Part shown: positions 9,217 through 18,487 of the stretch, in pieces | Numbering within the stretch: position 1 is the first letter of the stretch | How the letters are laid out: every line of letters starts with the position of its first letter | DNA from: Spirochaetales bacterium | Lineage (GTDB): Bacteria > Spirochaetota > Spirochaetia > SZUA-6 > JAFGRV01 | Assembly (NCBI GenBank): GCA_016930085.1 | Contig: JAFGHO010000037.1 | Span: forward strand, 1 to 49,055 | Length of the DNA: 49,055 nucleotides | Direction of reading: 5' to 3' | Made by a program: the position numbers and the translations under genes | Notes under the pieces: model-generated | Told to the model about the DNA's origin: nothing | Databases searched by the model: none | The model's input: the letters and a program-made list of their open reading frames with translations, nothing else

Positions 9217-9542
9217 AAAATGCCCGGGCCGGTTTATTCCCGGATTCGGAATGATTTTTGGAATACCCTGGTTGATTTTATGATGATTGTGGGGAAGAAG
9301 GTATAACCGTTCGGTACCTGTGGAAATCTTGTATTATTATAGGACAAAAGCCCTAGGGTGATATGGGGAAATGGCTGATTTACATGTTTTTAATAGTGTT
9401 ATAAGATGGGCCATGGTAAGAGTATACCCTGTTTCATTATTCAGTTCATATTTTTAGACGATAAAACGATGAGCTTTATGACGAAAAAGGTATATGATTA
9501 ACTAAACGTAAATGATTTCTAATAAAAAAAAGGAGTAATCTA
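9217..9542 (+). other. A+T-rich intergenic region upstream of the cellulase gene
   Basis: 326 bp with no supportable gene. It must hold the cellulase promoter. The best candidate is TTTACA (9379-9384) and TATAAG (9400-9405), but their spacing of 15 nt is short. A strong ribosome-binding site, AAAGGAG, lies just before the ATG at 9543. No clear operator or terminator is seen. Confidence 0.4.
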
Positions 9543-11150
9543 ATGAAAAAAGAAAGCGTATGTGGGAAAGGAATCCGGGTGAGTCTCCTTGTCCTGGGTC
9601 TCCTTTTTATCACAGCACTGGCTGGTTTCAGCCAAAGTTTGGGTGATGTCAATAATGACGGAAGTATTTCCATCACGGATGCCCTGAGAGTGGCCCAGTA
9701 TTATGTCGGGTCGAATCCCTCACCGTTTTACACCAGTGCAGCGGACGTTGACGGTAACGGAAGCATTACGATTACCGATGCGCTTCTGATTGCACAGTAT
9801 TACGTGGGGATTATCACCCAGTTCCCGGGTCAGGGACAGACCAATCCTCCGACGGTAACCAACCCGCCGACAGTGACCAACCCGCCGGCAACCAACCCGC
9901 CGACAGTGACCAATCCTCCGGGAGAAGCACGCGTCAGCAATCCATGGTCAGGCTCGACATGGTATGTCGATCCGATCTGGTCTGAAAAAGCGAGAAACGG
10001 CGGTGGTTCTGCAATCGCGAACCAGCCCACCTGTGTCTGGATGGACAGAATCGGTGCGATTACCGACGGTATCGGACTCCGGGGCCACCTGGACAATTGT
10101 GTGTCACAGGGCGCCAACCTGATCCTGGTATCGGTCTATGACGCGCCGAACCGTGACTGTTCCGCATCGGCATCCAATGGCGAGCTTCTTGTCGCAAACG
10201 GCGACATCGCGCGGTACCGGACGGAATACATCGACCCGATCGTCGCGATCATGGGCGATCCCGCCTACCGCGGCATCAGGATCTGCTGTATCCTCGAACA
10301 GGACTCCCTCGCCAACCTGATTACGAATCTCGACATTTCATTATGTTCGGAAGCGAACGGAACCGGCGGGTATGTCGACGCGATCACCTATGCGACCAAC
10401 CAGCTCAGGACACTTCCCAACACCTATATTCATTTGAGTTTCGAGCATTCCGGCTGGCTCGGCTGGAGCGACAATTTCGGGCCTTTCGCCGACCTCGTCG
10501 CGAGAGTCGCGAGGGGAACGAACGACGGCCTCAACAGCTATTCAGGTTTCATCACCAACCCGTGTAACTATACGCCGAACGAGGAACCCTACCTGACCAA
10601 TCCCGATCAGCAGGTCGGCGGCCAGGCGATCAAATCGGCCACCTTCTATGAATGGAATCCCTACTTCGACGAACTCGACTTTGGACGCGATATGCTCGCA
10701 CAGCTTAAAAACAGGGGCTTCCCGAGCACCATCTATCTCTGTATCGATACTTCCCGTAACGGATGGGGCGGTTCGCAGCGGCCGACACGGGTGAGCAGCT
10801 CGAGCGATCTCAATACCTACGTCAATGAATCACGCGTGGACAGACGTCTCCACCGCGGTAACTGGTGTAACCAGGCGAGCGGACTCGGTGAACGGCCGCG
10901 CGCCAATCCGACATCCGGCGTCGCCGCGTATGTCTGGGTCAAGCCTCCGGGGGAATCGGACGGTATCAGCGCTCCGGGCGCCCAGGACCCGAACGATCCG
11001 GCCAAGACACACGACCAGATGTGCAGCCCCACCGGGACAAACGAATGGGGAAATGTCGGTACCGGCGCTATGGAAGGCGCACCCCATGCGGGCCGCTGGT
11101 TCCAGGCGCAGTTTGACGTTCTTCTCCAGAACGCCTATCCGCCGCTGTAA
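9543..11150 (+). CDS. Dockerin-bearing glycoside hydrolase family 6 cellobiohydrolase
   Basis: 535 residues. A signal peptide covers about 1-30. Next comes an N-terminal type I dockerin with two EF-hand-like repeats (GDVNNDGSISITDALRVAQY and ADVDGNGSITITDALLIAQY, residues ~34-88), then a Pro/Thr/Asn linker (~99-125), and finally a GH6 catalytic domain to the end. GH6 enzymes release cellobiose from cellulose with inversion. Candidate catalytic aspartates match known GH6 sites: D205 in NRDCSASASNGE, D254 in EQDSLAN (family usual EPDSLAN), and D473 in KPPGESDG. GLGERPRANPTSG is also typical. The overall pattern fits an exo-acting cellobiohydrolase rather than an endoglucanase. Dockerins normally dock onto cohesins, but no cohesin is present here, and N-terminal placement is less common than C-terminal. 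The gene appears monocistronic and ends in a strong terminator. Confidence 0.92.
   Translation: MKKESVCGKGIRVSLLVLGLLFITALAGFSQSLGDVNNDGSISITDALRVAQYYVGSNPSPFYTSAADVDGNGSITITDALLIAQYYVGIITQFPGQGQTNPPTVTNPPTVTNPPATNPPTVTNPPGEARVSNPWSGSTWYVDPIWSEKARNGGGSAIANQPTCVWMDRIGAITDGIGLRGHLDNCVSQGANLILVSVYDAPNRDCSASASNGELLVANGDIARYRTEYIDPIVAIMGDPAYRGIRICCILEQDSLANLITNLDISLCSEANGTGGYVDAITYATNQLRTLPNTYIHLSFEHSGWLGWSDNFGPFADLVARVARGTNDGLNSYSGFITNPCNYTPNEEPYLTNPDQQVGGQAIKSATFYEWNPYFDELDFGRDMLAQLKNRGFPSTIYLCIDTSRNGWGGSQRPTRVSSSSDLNTYVNESRVDRRLHRGNWCNQASGLGERPRANPTSGVAAYVWVKPPGESDGISAPGAQDPNDPAKTHDQMCSPTGTNEWGNVGTGAMEGAPHAGRWFQAQFDVLLQNAYPPL
9843..9920 (+). repeat. Tandem repeats encoding the Asn-Pro-Pro-Thr linker
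   Basis: Imperfect 18-bp units, with one 12-bp short unit, encode NPPTVT-like repeats between the dockerin and the catalytic domain. Tandem units in a linker can expand or contract by slippage. Confidence 0.8.
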
Positions 11151-11252
11151 GAAGCGGACAGGACGGGATATAGGGGAAAAGCGGACGGGTAGATACCTCC
11201 GTCAAAGACGGAAGGATCCGTTTAAACCCTCATAACCTGAACGAGTAATGAC

Positions 11253-11293
11253 ACCGGGCCGGTCCCGTGAAAAGGGATCCGCCCGGTTTTTTT
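11253..11293 (+). terminator. Strong rho-independent terminator after the cellulase gene
   Basis: ACCGGGC (11253-11259) pairs with GCCCGGT (11281-11287). An inner GGTCCC/GGGATCC stem with one bulge closes a GTGAAAA loop. A run of seven T follows (11287-11293). Confidence 0.85.
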
Positions 11294-11435
11294 GTGCCTC
11301 CGTCTGGATGTCCACCCGGAAAAGACCTTTCGGTACTCCGGATATGGAACCGGTTCGATCGGAAAATATTTTCTTCCTGTGTAAAGTCCGGGTTAATCAT
11401 CGTTTCACAATGCCGATAATAGAAAATGAATATAT

Positions 11436-12938
11436 ATGAAGCCATTTCTCTTTATGATATTGCGAGTATGTCTCATCGGTGTTCTCTCCATCGAAACGCT
11501 TTTCCCGCTTGAATCCGGGATAACGATCGGCAGGGAAGACGGCTGGAAGGATATAATCAGCTTCGAGTCCGTTACAAAAAAAAGGGGACGGTGGGGTGAT
11601 CTGGATCTGGTTCTCGCGGACGCCGGGGCCTCTGCCCGGGAACAGACCGATCTGATGATCAATTTTGATTCGCATAATTTCACGGATGAAAGCGCCCATT
11701 ATTATATCGGGGGGGAGATGAAACTCGTCTCCGAAGTAGAGACGGCTTTTGGAAAAGGAAGCGGTCTTTTTGACGGAGACATAAACACACTGACAATCAC
11801 GCCCCGGAATGACGCCCTTTTTAGTCCGGGAATCTGGTGGACCGATGTTACCATCTCTTTCTGGCTTTATCCGGTCACCCTGGGAAACGGGGAGGTGGTT
11901 TTTTCTTGGGACGGGGTAAGGACCGCCGGTGAAGGAGTGCTGCATCAGGCCCTTTCCTGCACGTTCCGGAATCGGCGGCTTCTCTGGAATTTTACGAATT
12001 TCTTTGTGCCGCCTGACCGGAAAGGGTATTCAATGAAATTGTACGGGATAACACCCCTGCTTCCCCGCCGTTGGCATCATCATATGGTGCGATTCGACAG
12101 CAGAAGCGGCTTACTCGAATATTGTGTCGACGGGATTCCCGAAGCGATCGAGTACGCGACAACGGACAACTCGGACGGAGGGACGATTTGTCTTCCGGTT
12201 ATCGGCAATATTCTGTCCGGCAACCTTGAAGTGGGAAAGCAGTATACCGGTCTCCTCGATGAGTTTCTTATCGAGAAAGCGTTTACGGAAAAACCGGTCT
12301 TGAGACGATATGAAGGGATTTCGGGACGGGTGACGAGCGGCGTTTTCGATCTCGGGTATACGGGCACACGGATAACCTGTATCGATGCCGTTTACGCGAC
12401 TCCGGATGCAACCGATTTATACTTTTACTATCGAACGGCCGATACCCTTTTTACATACACGTCTCTGGAAAGTGAGTGGGTTCAGTTCGAACCCGGTGAC
12501 GCCTTTAGTGAAGAGGTCAGGGGAAAATATGTGCAGCTTCTTGTCGAATTTTACCCTGACGGCTCGCAAACCCGTTCACCTTCTCTCTCAAGCATCACAA
12601 TCAGATATGAACCTGATATGCCTCCGCCGCCCCCCGCCGATGTGTATGCGATTGCGGGAAACGGAAAGGTGACGCTTTACTGGAAGCCGGTCAATTTTTA
12701 TGATATAATGGGCTATGAGATTTATTACGGGAACGCACCGGGCCATTATCATGGAACTGGAAGCAGCGGAGGTGATTCACCAGTGAATGTCGGTAATGTG
12801 AACAAGTATGAACTCGACGGACTGGAAAACGGAAAACTCTATTATTTCGCCATTGTCGCGTATGATTCCGCTGAAATTCCGCATAGAAGTATCTTTTCCA
12901 TTGAAGTGAGCGCGCGGCCGTCCGGTCTTCTGGAATGA
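11436..12938 (+). CDS. Secreted LamG-like and fibronectin type III protein
   Basis: 500 residues. A hydrophobic N-terminus (about 1-25) looks like a signal peptide. Residues ~75-290 resemble a LamG/concanavalin A-like beta-sandwich, with motifs such as FDSHNFTDES, FSPGIWWTDVTISFW, YCVDGIPEAI and YTGLLDEFLIEKAF. The C-terminal ~95 residues form a typical fibronectin type III domain, beginning after PPPPPADVY and containing GNGKVTLYWKPV and YYFAIVAYDS. It is probably an extracytoplasmic carbohydrate- or protein-binding protein with no visible catalytic site. No Shine-Dalgarno sequence is seen before the ATG. The stop codon overlaps the start of the TPR gene by four bases (ATGA), so the two are translationally coupled and likely to work together. 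Confidence 0.7.
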   Translation: MKPFLFMILRVCLIGVLSIETLFPLESGITIGREDGWKDIISFESVTKKRGRWGDLDLVLADAGASAREQTDLMINFDSHNFTDESAHYYIGGEMKLVSEVETAFGKGSGLFDGDINTLTITPRNDALFSPGIWWTDVTISFWLYPVTLGNGEVVFSWDGVRTAGEGVLHQALSCTFRNRRLLWNFTNFFVPPDRKGYSMKLYGITPLLPRRWHHHMVRFDSRSGLLEYCVDGIPEAIEYATTDNSDGGTICLPVIGNILSGNLEVGKQYTGLLDEFLIEKAFTEKPVLRRYEGISGRVTSGVFDLGYTGTRITCIDAVYATPDATDLYFYYRTADTLFTYTSLESEWVQFEPGDAFSEEVRGKYVQLLVEFYPDGSQTRSPSLSSITIRYEPDMPPPPPADVYAIAGNGKVTLYWKPVNFYDIMGYEIYYGNAPGHYHGTGSSGGDSPVNVGNVNKYELDGLENGKLYYFAIVAYDSAEIPHRSIFSIEVSARPSGLLE

Positions 12939-15778
12939 AAAATATGACTGTCGAGGAAATCTTCATACGCGTTAAAAGCGCGATGAAGATGGGCGCATAC
13001 GATCTGGCTGAAACCCTGCTCGAGAAACTGATTAAGGAAAAACCGCAATATTATCTTCCATATGTCTTACTCGGCAATGTGTGCCTCCGTACAGGCAGGC
13101 CGGATGAAGCTATTGAACAATTCGGCAAAGCCGTTCGATTGAAGACAGACAACCCCGATGTTTACAACAATATGGGAATCGCGTTGAAAGAAAGCTCAAG
13201 ATATGCGGAAGCCCTTTCCAATCTGGACCGGGCATTACGGCTTGCGAAGGACCGCGCGGACATTCTCTATAATATCGGGAATGTGTACAGGGAAACAGGG
13301 GAGTATGATAAGGCTGTCGAATTCTTCAAGAAAGCGATTGAACGGGATCAATCCTTTGTCCTCACGTACAATAATATGGGCACGATACTCGAACGACAGG
13401 GGAAATATGACGAGGCACTCGATATTTACCTGAAAGGGCTGCGTTATGATGTCAACAATCCGCTTTTGAACTATAATATCGGTATCATCCTGGAGAACAG
13501 GGGAGCGTATGAAAAAGCGAAAAGCCATTTCGAACTGGCATTGAAATCCCGTCCGGGCTGGACCGACGCATTGAACAATCTGGGTGTCGTACTCGGTAAA
13601 ATGGGACGTCATGAGGATTCGTGCGCGGTTTTCAAAGAGGTATTGAGGATTCAGCCTGAAAATGTGAAAGCGATCAACAATCTCGGTATCGAGTATGGAA
13701 AACTCGAGGAAATTGAAAAAGCAACAGCATGTTACCGAAAAGCCCGGGATATCAATCCGGAATACCATCGTGCAAGCATGAATCTGGGGATTCTTCTTGC
13801 GAATCAGGGGTACTATGACGAAGCGCTTGACGAGATGGAAAAACTTCTTCTGATAAATCCCGATGATCATGACGCGCGTTTTCGTATGGCCACCATCCTT
13901 TTCTCACTCAAACGATACAGGGCGGCCGAGAGGGAATTCCTTCACATTCTTAAAAAAAAACCGGACCATCCGGAAACCCTCAGGGCACTGGGAAATCTCT
14001 ATCTCAGAAGCGACAGGGAGGAAGAGGCAAAAGAATATTATGCAAAACTCGAGAAAATCGATCCCGAACGGAAAGCGTTTCATTTCGATATGGCCGTGGT
14101 TTTGAATGAAAGAAACGAGATTGAAAAATCACAGGAGGAGACAAAAAAATACCTGAAACGGCATCCGGAAGATACTGACGCGCGGTCGCTGCTTGGTGAG
14201 TTATATTACAAGCAGGGCGATCTGAAGCAGGCTTCCGAATTGCTTGCCGGGATCGTCACTGAAAAACCCCGGTCGGTAGAGCCGTATTATTACCTGGCAA
14301 AAACCTACAGGAATATGGGAGATCCGGAGAAGGCGATCGAAGTGGTCGGCGAGCTTATTACGATACAGGGGAAAAGGGGTTCGGTAATCGATCTCAGTAA
14401 TCTTTCGGAGACACTCGCGTTGTACGAAGAAGCGACAAACGAATATGAGAAAAAGTTTATTAAGGGGCTTTATAATGACAGCGCACACCTTCGGGATTTC
14501 GGGCTTGATGAGAGTGATTCCGACAGTTCGATCGATGAATCGGATTCAGTATACAGCCCCCTGGACGCCGCAAAATTATTGAAATCCGGCACCGGAGAAG
14601 ACTTTATTCCGGTGAAAGAAGAGGAAGAGCGTATAACTATCGTCGACGGGACCGATATCGAAGATACTTATGTCGAAATCCGGGATGAGGAGCCGCCCCC
14701 TTATACGGATCTTCTCAAAAATGAAGAACTTTATGAAAACATAGAAAAAATCAAATCCCGGCAGGAAAAACAGGAAGAAATTCTTAAAAGTTTGAAACAT
14801 ACGGAAATCCGCAAAGAATCACCGCCCGGCTTCAATGAAGAAAAGGATGACGTAAAGCCGGAGAAAGAGAAAAACAGGGAGAAAAAAACGGAAATAAAGC
14901 CCCTTGCTGTTCTCCCGGCTAAAGATCATGTACTCCCCATTGGCGACGGGCGTGAGGAAACATTCAGAAAGTTGTCCGAGAGTATAGAAAACCTCACCGA
15001 AACACTCAAATCGTCAAAAAGCCGGTTTATCCCGATCCCGGTATTTTCTCCGGGTTCTCAAAATTCTTTCGATAACATGGGAAGACCCGGTCCGCATGCA
15101 TTCCGTGTACGGGGAAAAAAACGACGGAAGAAAAAGAAGGAAAAACCGAAATCACTCAGAGACGAACTGCGTGGTTATATACAAAAGGTAAGAAGCAAAC
15201 TCGACGAAGAAAATACCATTTTACTTCCGGAGGACGAGAAAAAAAGGCAAGATATCAAAAAACTGGTGGACGCGCTTACACATCGGCCGGATTTTCCGGA
15301 GCGAACGGACGGGACGGAAGAAGCGGTAAAAGATATCGATGACGTGGATAAAGCCGGAATTGATACCGGCGATCGCGACGATATGGTTCCAAACAATGAA
15401 AAATCTGAAACGGAGAAGAAGGAAACGGATGAAGATGATGGTGCAGCGGAAACGGAAGAAAACCGGCTTTCTCCCGTTTCCGTTGAAACAACGCCGGACG
15501 AATTTCTGAACACGGATCTGGATGAAAAGATTACGGTCGGGGAAGAAGAAGAGATTGTCATTGAAGAAACAAAGGACGCAGATCAATATTACCCGCCGTC
15601 GGCCGGGGATAAATCCTTCAAACCGCGCATCAGGGCGACAAAAACCCCGTTTGCCAGATCGATGATTATCGGTATGCTCCGGTTTTTCCGGAAATTGATC
15701 GTTTTATTACCGTTTCCGGGTTTCAAAAAAAACCTCGATGAAAAAATAAACGATACAATGAATCGGATACGGAAATGA
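12935..15778 (+). CDS. Large TPR-repeat protein with charged disordered tail
   Basis: 947 residues. About thirteen to fourteen tetratricopeptide repeats fill residues ~15-485, with recurrent patterns such as YNNMGI, ALKESSRYAEAL, LYNIGNVYRETGEYDKAVEFFKKAI and NNLGIEYGKLEE. The second half is Glu/Lys/Asp-rich and probably disordered. It holds a strongly basic patch (GKKRRKKKKEKPK, about residue 725), and the last ~50 residues include a hydrophobic stretch (RKLIVLLPFPGF) that could associate with a membrane. There is no signal peptide. TPR arrays are protein-binding scaffolds; the partner is unknown. The four-base overlap with the preceding LamG/Fn3 gene makes a shared function likely. Confidence 0.8.
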   Translation: MKNMTVEEIFIRVKSAMKMGAYDLAETLLEKLIKEKPQYYLPYVLLGNVCLRTGRPDEAIEQFGKAVRLKTDNPDVYNNMGIALKESSRYAEALSNLDRALRLAKDRADILYNIGNVYRETGEYDKAVEFFKKAIERDQSFVLTYNNMGTILERQGKYDEALDIYLKGLRYDVNNPLLNYNIGIILENRGAYEKAKSHFELALKSRPGWTDALNNLGVVLGKMGRHEDSCAVFKEVLRIQPENVKAINNLGIEYGKLEEIEKATACYRKARDINPEYHRASMNLGILLANQGYYDEALDEMEKLLLINPDDHDARFRMATILFSLKRYRAAEREFLHILKKKPDHPETLRALGNLYLRSDREEEAKEYYAKLEKIDPERKAFHFDMAVVLNERNEIEKSQEETKKYLKRHPEDTDARSLLGELYYKQGDLKQASELLAGIVTEKPRSVEPYYYLAKTYRNMGDPEKAIEVVGELITIQGKRGSVIDLSNLSETLALYEEATNEYEKKFIKGLYNDSAHLRDFGLDESDSDSSIDESDSVYSPLDAAKLLKSGTGEDFIPVKEEEERITIVDGTDIEDTYVEIRDEEPPPYTDLLKNEELYENIEKIKSRQEKQEEILKSLKHTEIRKESPPGFNEEKDDVKPEKEKNREKKTEIKPLAVLPAKDHVLPIGDGREETFRKLSESIENLTETLKSSKSRFIPIPVFSPGSQNSFDNMGRPGPHAFRVRGKKRRKKKKEKPKSLRDELRGYIQKVRSKLDEENTILLPEDEKKRQDIKKLVDALTHRPDFPERTDGTEEAVKDIDDVDKAGIDTGDRDDMVPNNEKSETEKKETDEDDGAAETEENRLSPVSVETTPDEFLNTDLDEKITVGEEEEIVIEETKDADQYYPPSAGDKSFKPRIRATKTPFARSMIIGMLRFFRKLIVLLPFPGFKKNLDEKINDTMNRIRK

Positions 15779-15802
15779 TACGCGACGACAGGGTGTCCGC
15801 TG

Positions 15803-16999
15803 TTATACAGTCCGCTTTTTTCCGAGCATGACGACAATCGTTACACAGAACACGATGAAGCAAGACAGTGCGATAACAGCCGCATAAAAGGGGAGAATAT
15901 CTTCCCGTAATATATCGTGTGTCGAAATATCCGGGTAAACGGGATATTCATCCTTTAACTCTATGCCCGCAATCACGAGGCTTCCGGCCTTTCTGTGTTT
16001 ATCCAGATGCCATGGATCGTAATAATCGGGTTTGAAGAATACCGTGAGCGGCTCACCATGCATATAACACAAGACCGGCTCCCGAACGCGATAGGTAACG
16101 ATTCTTGTCTTTACGGGACCGAACCACGGGAAAATGCGAAATGAATACGGAATGATTTTTACGCAATCGCCGGGATTAAGAATCGGTATTTTTTTTGCTT
16201 TATAACTGTAGGCAATCAATGAGGACATATCGTCGAAGACGACGGTATCTCCATAATCATAGACGGAGTCCAGGATAATACCGATGATACGCCTTTTGTC
16301 TCTTTCATAGAGGGCAAGCAGGCACCTGCCCGCTTCCGATGTCCAGCCCGTTTTCCCTCCGGTGCATCCCTCAAATCCGACGAGTTTGTTCCTGTTTTTG
16401 ATCTGTATGGATGTTTCCGGCGCTATGCCAAGCGAACTCTCTTTTTTCGCCATTGTCTCAAGAATCCATGGATAGTTATACAGGTTCCGGCCGATAATAC
16501 TCAGATCATATGCGGTCGTGTAGTGATCCGGATCGTGAAGACCGTTCGGGTTCGTAAAGTGAGTTTTACGGAGGTTCAGTTCGGAGGCAAGATCGTTCAT
16601 CATACCGGCAAATCTTTCGTCATTCCCCCCTGTGTTTTCCGCAATCATCAGTGCGATATCATTCGCGGAAAAGAGAAGAAGTGCATCCATGGCATCCTTT
16701 GCCGATATTGTCGTTCCGGGGGAAAGATCGAGCATATATGGAATCGTCTCCCTCGAGTGTGTGGTATAAGAGAGTGCATCTTCGGGTTTTTTTTCACGGG
16801 CTAACATCATTGCGGTGACAAGTTTTGTTATGCTTGCCGGATACATGACCCGTTCTATATCTTTCGCATAGATAATTTCATTACTTTCAACATCAACCGA
16901 ACATGCGCATGCCGCCTTTAATTCAGGTTTTCCGCGGCTTTCCGAAAACAGGTGAGAGGTAATGAGAAAGCAACACAGGAGTATTCCCGCCTTTTTCAT
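15803..16999 (-). CDS. D-alanyl-D-alanine carboxypeptidase (peptidase S11, PBP5 type)
   Basis: 398 residues. It trims the terminal D-Ala from peptidoglycan stem peptides in the periplasm. A signal peptide covers about 1-20. All three penicillin-binding motifs are present: SITK (S56 nucleophile, K59), SAN (S111-N113) and KTG (K216-G218) in GGKTGWTSEAG. The C-terminus ends in a hydrophobic segment (~368-390) followed by GKKRT, a transmembrane anchor rather than the amphipathic helix of E. coli PBP5. No Shine-Dalgarno sequence is obvious. A TATATC about ten bases upstream of the ATG could be the -10 element of a nearly leaderless promoter. The gene is convergent with the TPR gene, with only 24 bp between stops. 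Confidence 0.92.
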   Translation of the reverse strand: MKKAGILLCCFLITSHLFSESRGKPELKAACACSVDVESNEIIYAKDIERVMYPASITKLVTAMMLAREKKPEDALSYTTHSRETIPYMLDLSPGTTISAKDAMDALLLFSANDIALMIAENTGGNDERFAGMMNDLASELNLRKTHFTNPNGLHDPDHYTTAYDLSIIGRNLYNYPWILETMAKKESSLGIAPETSIQIKNRNKLVGFEGCTGGKTGWTSEAGRCLLALYERDKRRIIGIILDSVYDYGDTVVFDDMSSLIAYSYKAKKIPILNPGDCVKIIPYSFRIFPWFGPVKTRIVTYRVREPVLCYMHGEPLTVFFKPDYYDPWHLDKHRKAGSLVIAGIELKDEYPVYPDISTHDILREDILPFYAAVIALSCFIVFCVTIVVMLGKKRTV

Positions 17000-17107
17000 T
17001 ACACATGATATACTACATTTGACCGGTAAAAGTAAAGCCCGTTATAAAAAACCGTAAAAAATATCGGGGATTGACGGATGAGGGGAACAGGGAATATCGC
17101 GGGATAA

Positions 17108-17136
17108 TTGACATTCTCATCCAAAATCTCTATTGT
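17108..17136 (+). promoter_or_regulatory. Sigma70-type promoter of dapL
   Basis: TTGACA (17108-17113), a 17-nt spacer and TATTGT (17131-17136). Transcription should start near 17143 and produce a ~90-nt leader. Confidence 0.65.
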
Positions 17137-17153
17137 TGACTTTCGGTGTCGTG

Positions 17154-17189
17154 CCGCATCCGAATATACCGGGAATTCTTCGGATGCGG
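17154..17189 (+). promoter_or_regulatory. Perfect 11-bp hairpin in the dapL leader
   Basis: CCGCATCCGAA (17154-17164) and TTCGGATGCGG (17179-17189) are exactly complementary around a 14-nt loop. The hairpin lies between the predicted transcription start and the ribosome-binding site, and no T-run follows, so it is not a simple terminator. It could be an RNA control element, an mRNA-stabilising hairpin or a DNA operator. It does not resemble the lysine riboswitch, which is far larger. Confidence 0.6.
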
Positions 17190-17231
17190 GTTATGCGGTA
17201 ATCGAGCCGATTTTGATGTGAGGGGCAAATC

Positions 17232-18455
17232 ATGATGACAATCAATGAACATTATCTGAAATTGAAATCTTCATACCTTTTTTCAACAATTGCCAAAAAA
17301 GTGGCGGTTTTTCAGGAGAAACATCCGGAGGCGGAAATCATAAAACTCGGTATCGGCGATGTTACCCGGGCTCTTCCACCGGCCTGTGTCGAGGCATTTC
17401 GGAATGCGGTGGACGAAATGGGCGACAATGCGACCTTTCGCGGTTACGGTCCCGAGCAGGGGTATCCTTTTCTGAGGGAGAAAATAGCGGAGATGGATTA
17501 CCGATCGCGAGGTGCCGATATCGAGGCGGATGAAGTGTTCATCAGTGACGGCTCGAAGTGTGATTCGGCGAATATACAGGAAATATTTGCGACCGGGAAC
17601 AAGATAGGGGTGCCCGATCCGGTATATCCCGTCTATGTCGACACGAACGTCATGGCGGGACGAACCGGATGCATGGAAGACGACAGATATAGCGGACTCA
17701 ATTATCTCGAATCGACTGAGGAAAATGAGTTTATTCCGGATATACCGGAAGAGAAGCTCGATATCATCTACCTCTGTTTCCCGAACAACCCTACCGGCGC
17801 CGTCATATCCGCGGAAAAACTCGAAAAATGGGTCCGCTACGCGAGGGAAAATAAGGCGCTCATACTCTACGATGCGGCGTATGTTTCATTTATACGCGAC
17901 AAATCCCTGCCCGTCAGTATCTATGAAATCGATGGGGCAAAGGAGGTGGCGATAGAGTTCAGGAGTTTTTCAAAAACAGCAGGATTCACGGGGACGCGGT
18001 GCGCATATACGGTCGTTCCAAAAGCGTGTAAGGGCTACGATTCATCCGGTAATCCGCACCCCCTTCATCCCCTTTGGAACAGAAGGCATACAACCAAATT
18101 CAACGGCGTTTCGTATCCGGTCCAGCGTGCGGCGGAAGCGGTGTATTCTGAAGAGGGACAAAAACAGGTGAAAGCGCTTGCCGATTATTATCTTGAAAAT
18201 GCTTATCTTATCCGGGAAGGGATCGGGAATCTGGGATTTACATGTACCGGTGGCGTGAACTCTCCCTATATCTGGGTGAATATACGGGAAGATTCATGGG
18301 CTTTTTTTGATCTTCTTCTCGAAAAGGCTCATGTCGTCTGTACGCCGGGAAGCGGTTTCGGCAGGTGCGGCAGGCACTATATCAGGATAAGCGCCTTCAA
18401 CAACAGGGAAAATGTCGAAAAGGCATTGTCGAACATGACGGGCGTTTTGCGATAA
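17232..18455 (+). CDS. dapL: LL-diaminopimelate aminotransferase
   Basis: 407 residues, the normal length for this class I/II PLP enzyme. It converts tetrahydrodipicolinate directly to LL-diaminopimelate using glutamate, the short route to lysine and peptidoglycan known from plants, Chlamydia and some spirochaetes. Family features include [12 protein letters not shown] (~39-50), [16 protein letters not shown], the N-x-P motif in FPNNPTGAV (~183-191), and the PLP lysine K248 in [24 protein letters not shown] ribosome-binding site precedes two adjacent ATGs at 17232 and 17235. The gene is monocistronic, downstream of its own promoter and a perfect leader hairpin. Its 3' end is convergent with the histidine kinase gene, 32 bp apart. 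Confidence 0.94.
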   Translation: MMTINEHYLKLKSSYLFSTIAKKVAVFQEKHPEAEIIKLGIGDVTRALPPACVEAFRNAVDEMGDNATFRGYGPEQGYPFLREKIAEMDYRSRGADIEADEVFISDGSKCDSANIQEIFATGNKIGVPDPVYPVYVDTNVMAGRTGCMEDDRYSGLNYLESTEENEFIPDIPEEKLDIIYLCFPNNPTGAVISAEKLEKWVRYARENKALILYDAAYVSFIRDKSLPVSIYEIDGAKEVAIEFRSFSKTAGFTGTRCAYTVVPKACKGYDSSGNPHPLHPLWNRRHTTKFNGVSYPVQRAAEAVYSEEGQKQVKALADYYLENAYLIREGIGNLGFTCTGGVNSPYIWVNIREDSWAFFDLLLEKAHVVCTPGSGFGRCGRHYIRISAFNNRENVEKALSNMTGVLR

Positions 18456-18487
18456 TCGGCGCTGAGTGATTACGTGAAATATTCGGG

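Noticed and set aside
9843..9920. CRISPR-like array
   Set aside because: The repeats are in-frame coding units without spacers, giving a Pro/Thr/Asn linker between two protein domains.
11196..11214. Terminator hairpin at 11196-11214 before the main cellulase terminator
   Set aside because: The 8-base arms pair, but no T-run follows; the strong terminator 40 bases downstream explains termination better.
17143..17231. Lysine riboswitch before dapL
   Set aside because: The ~90-nt leader is too short for the L box, and I see one simple hairpin only.
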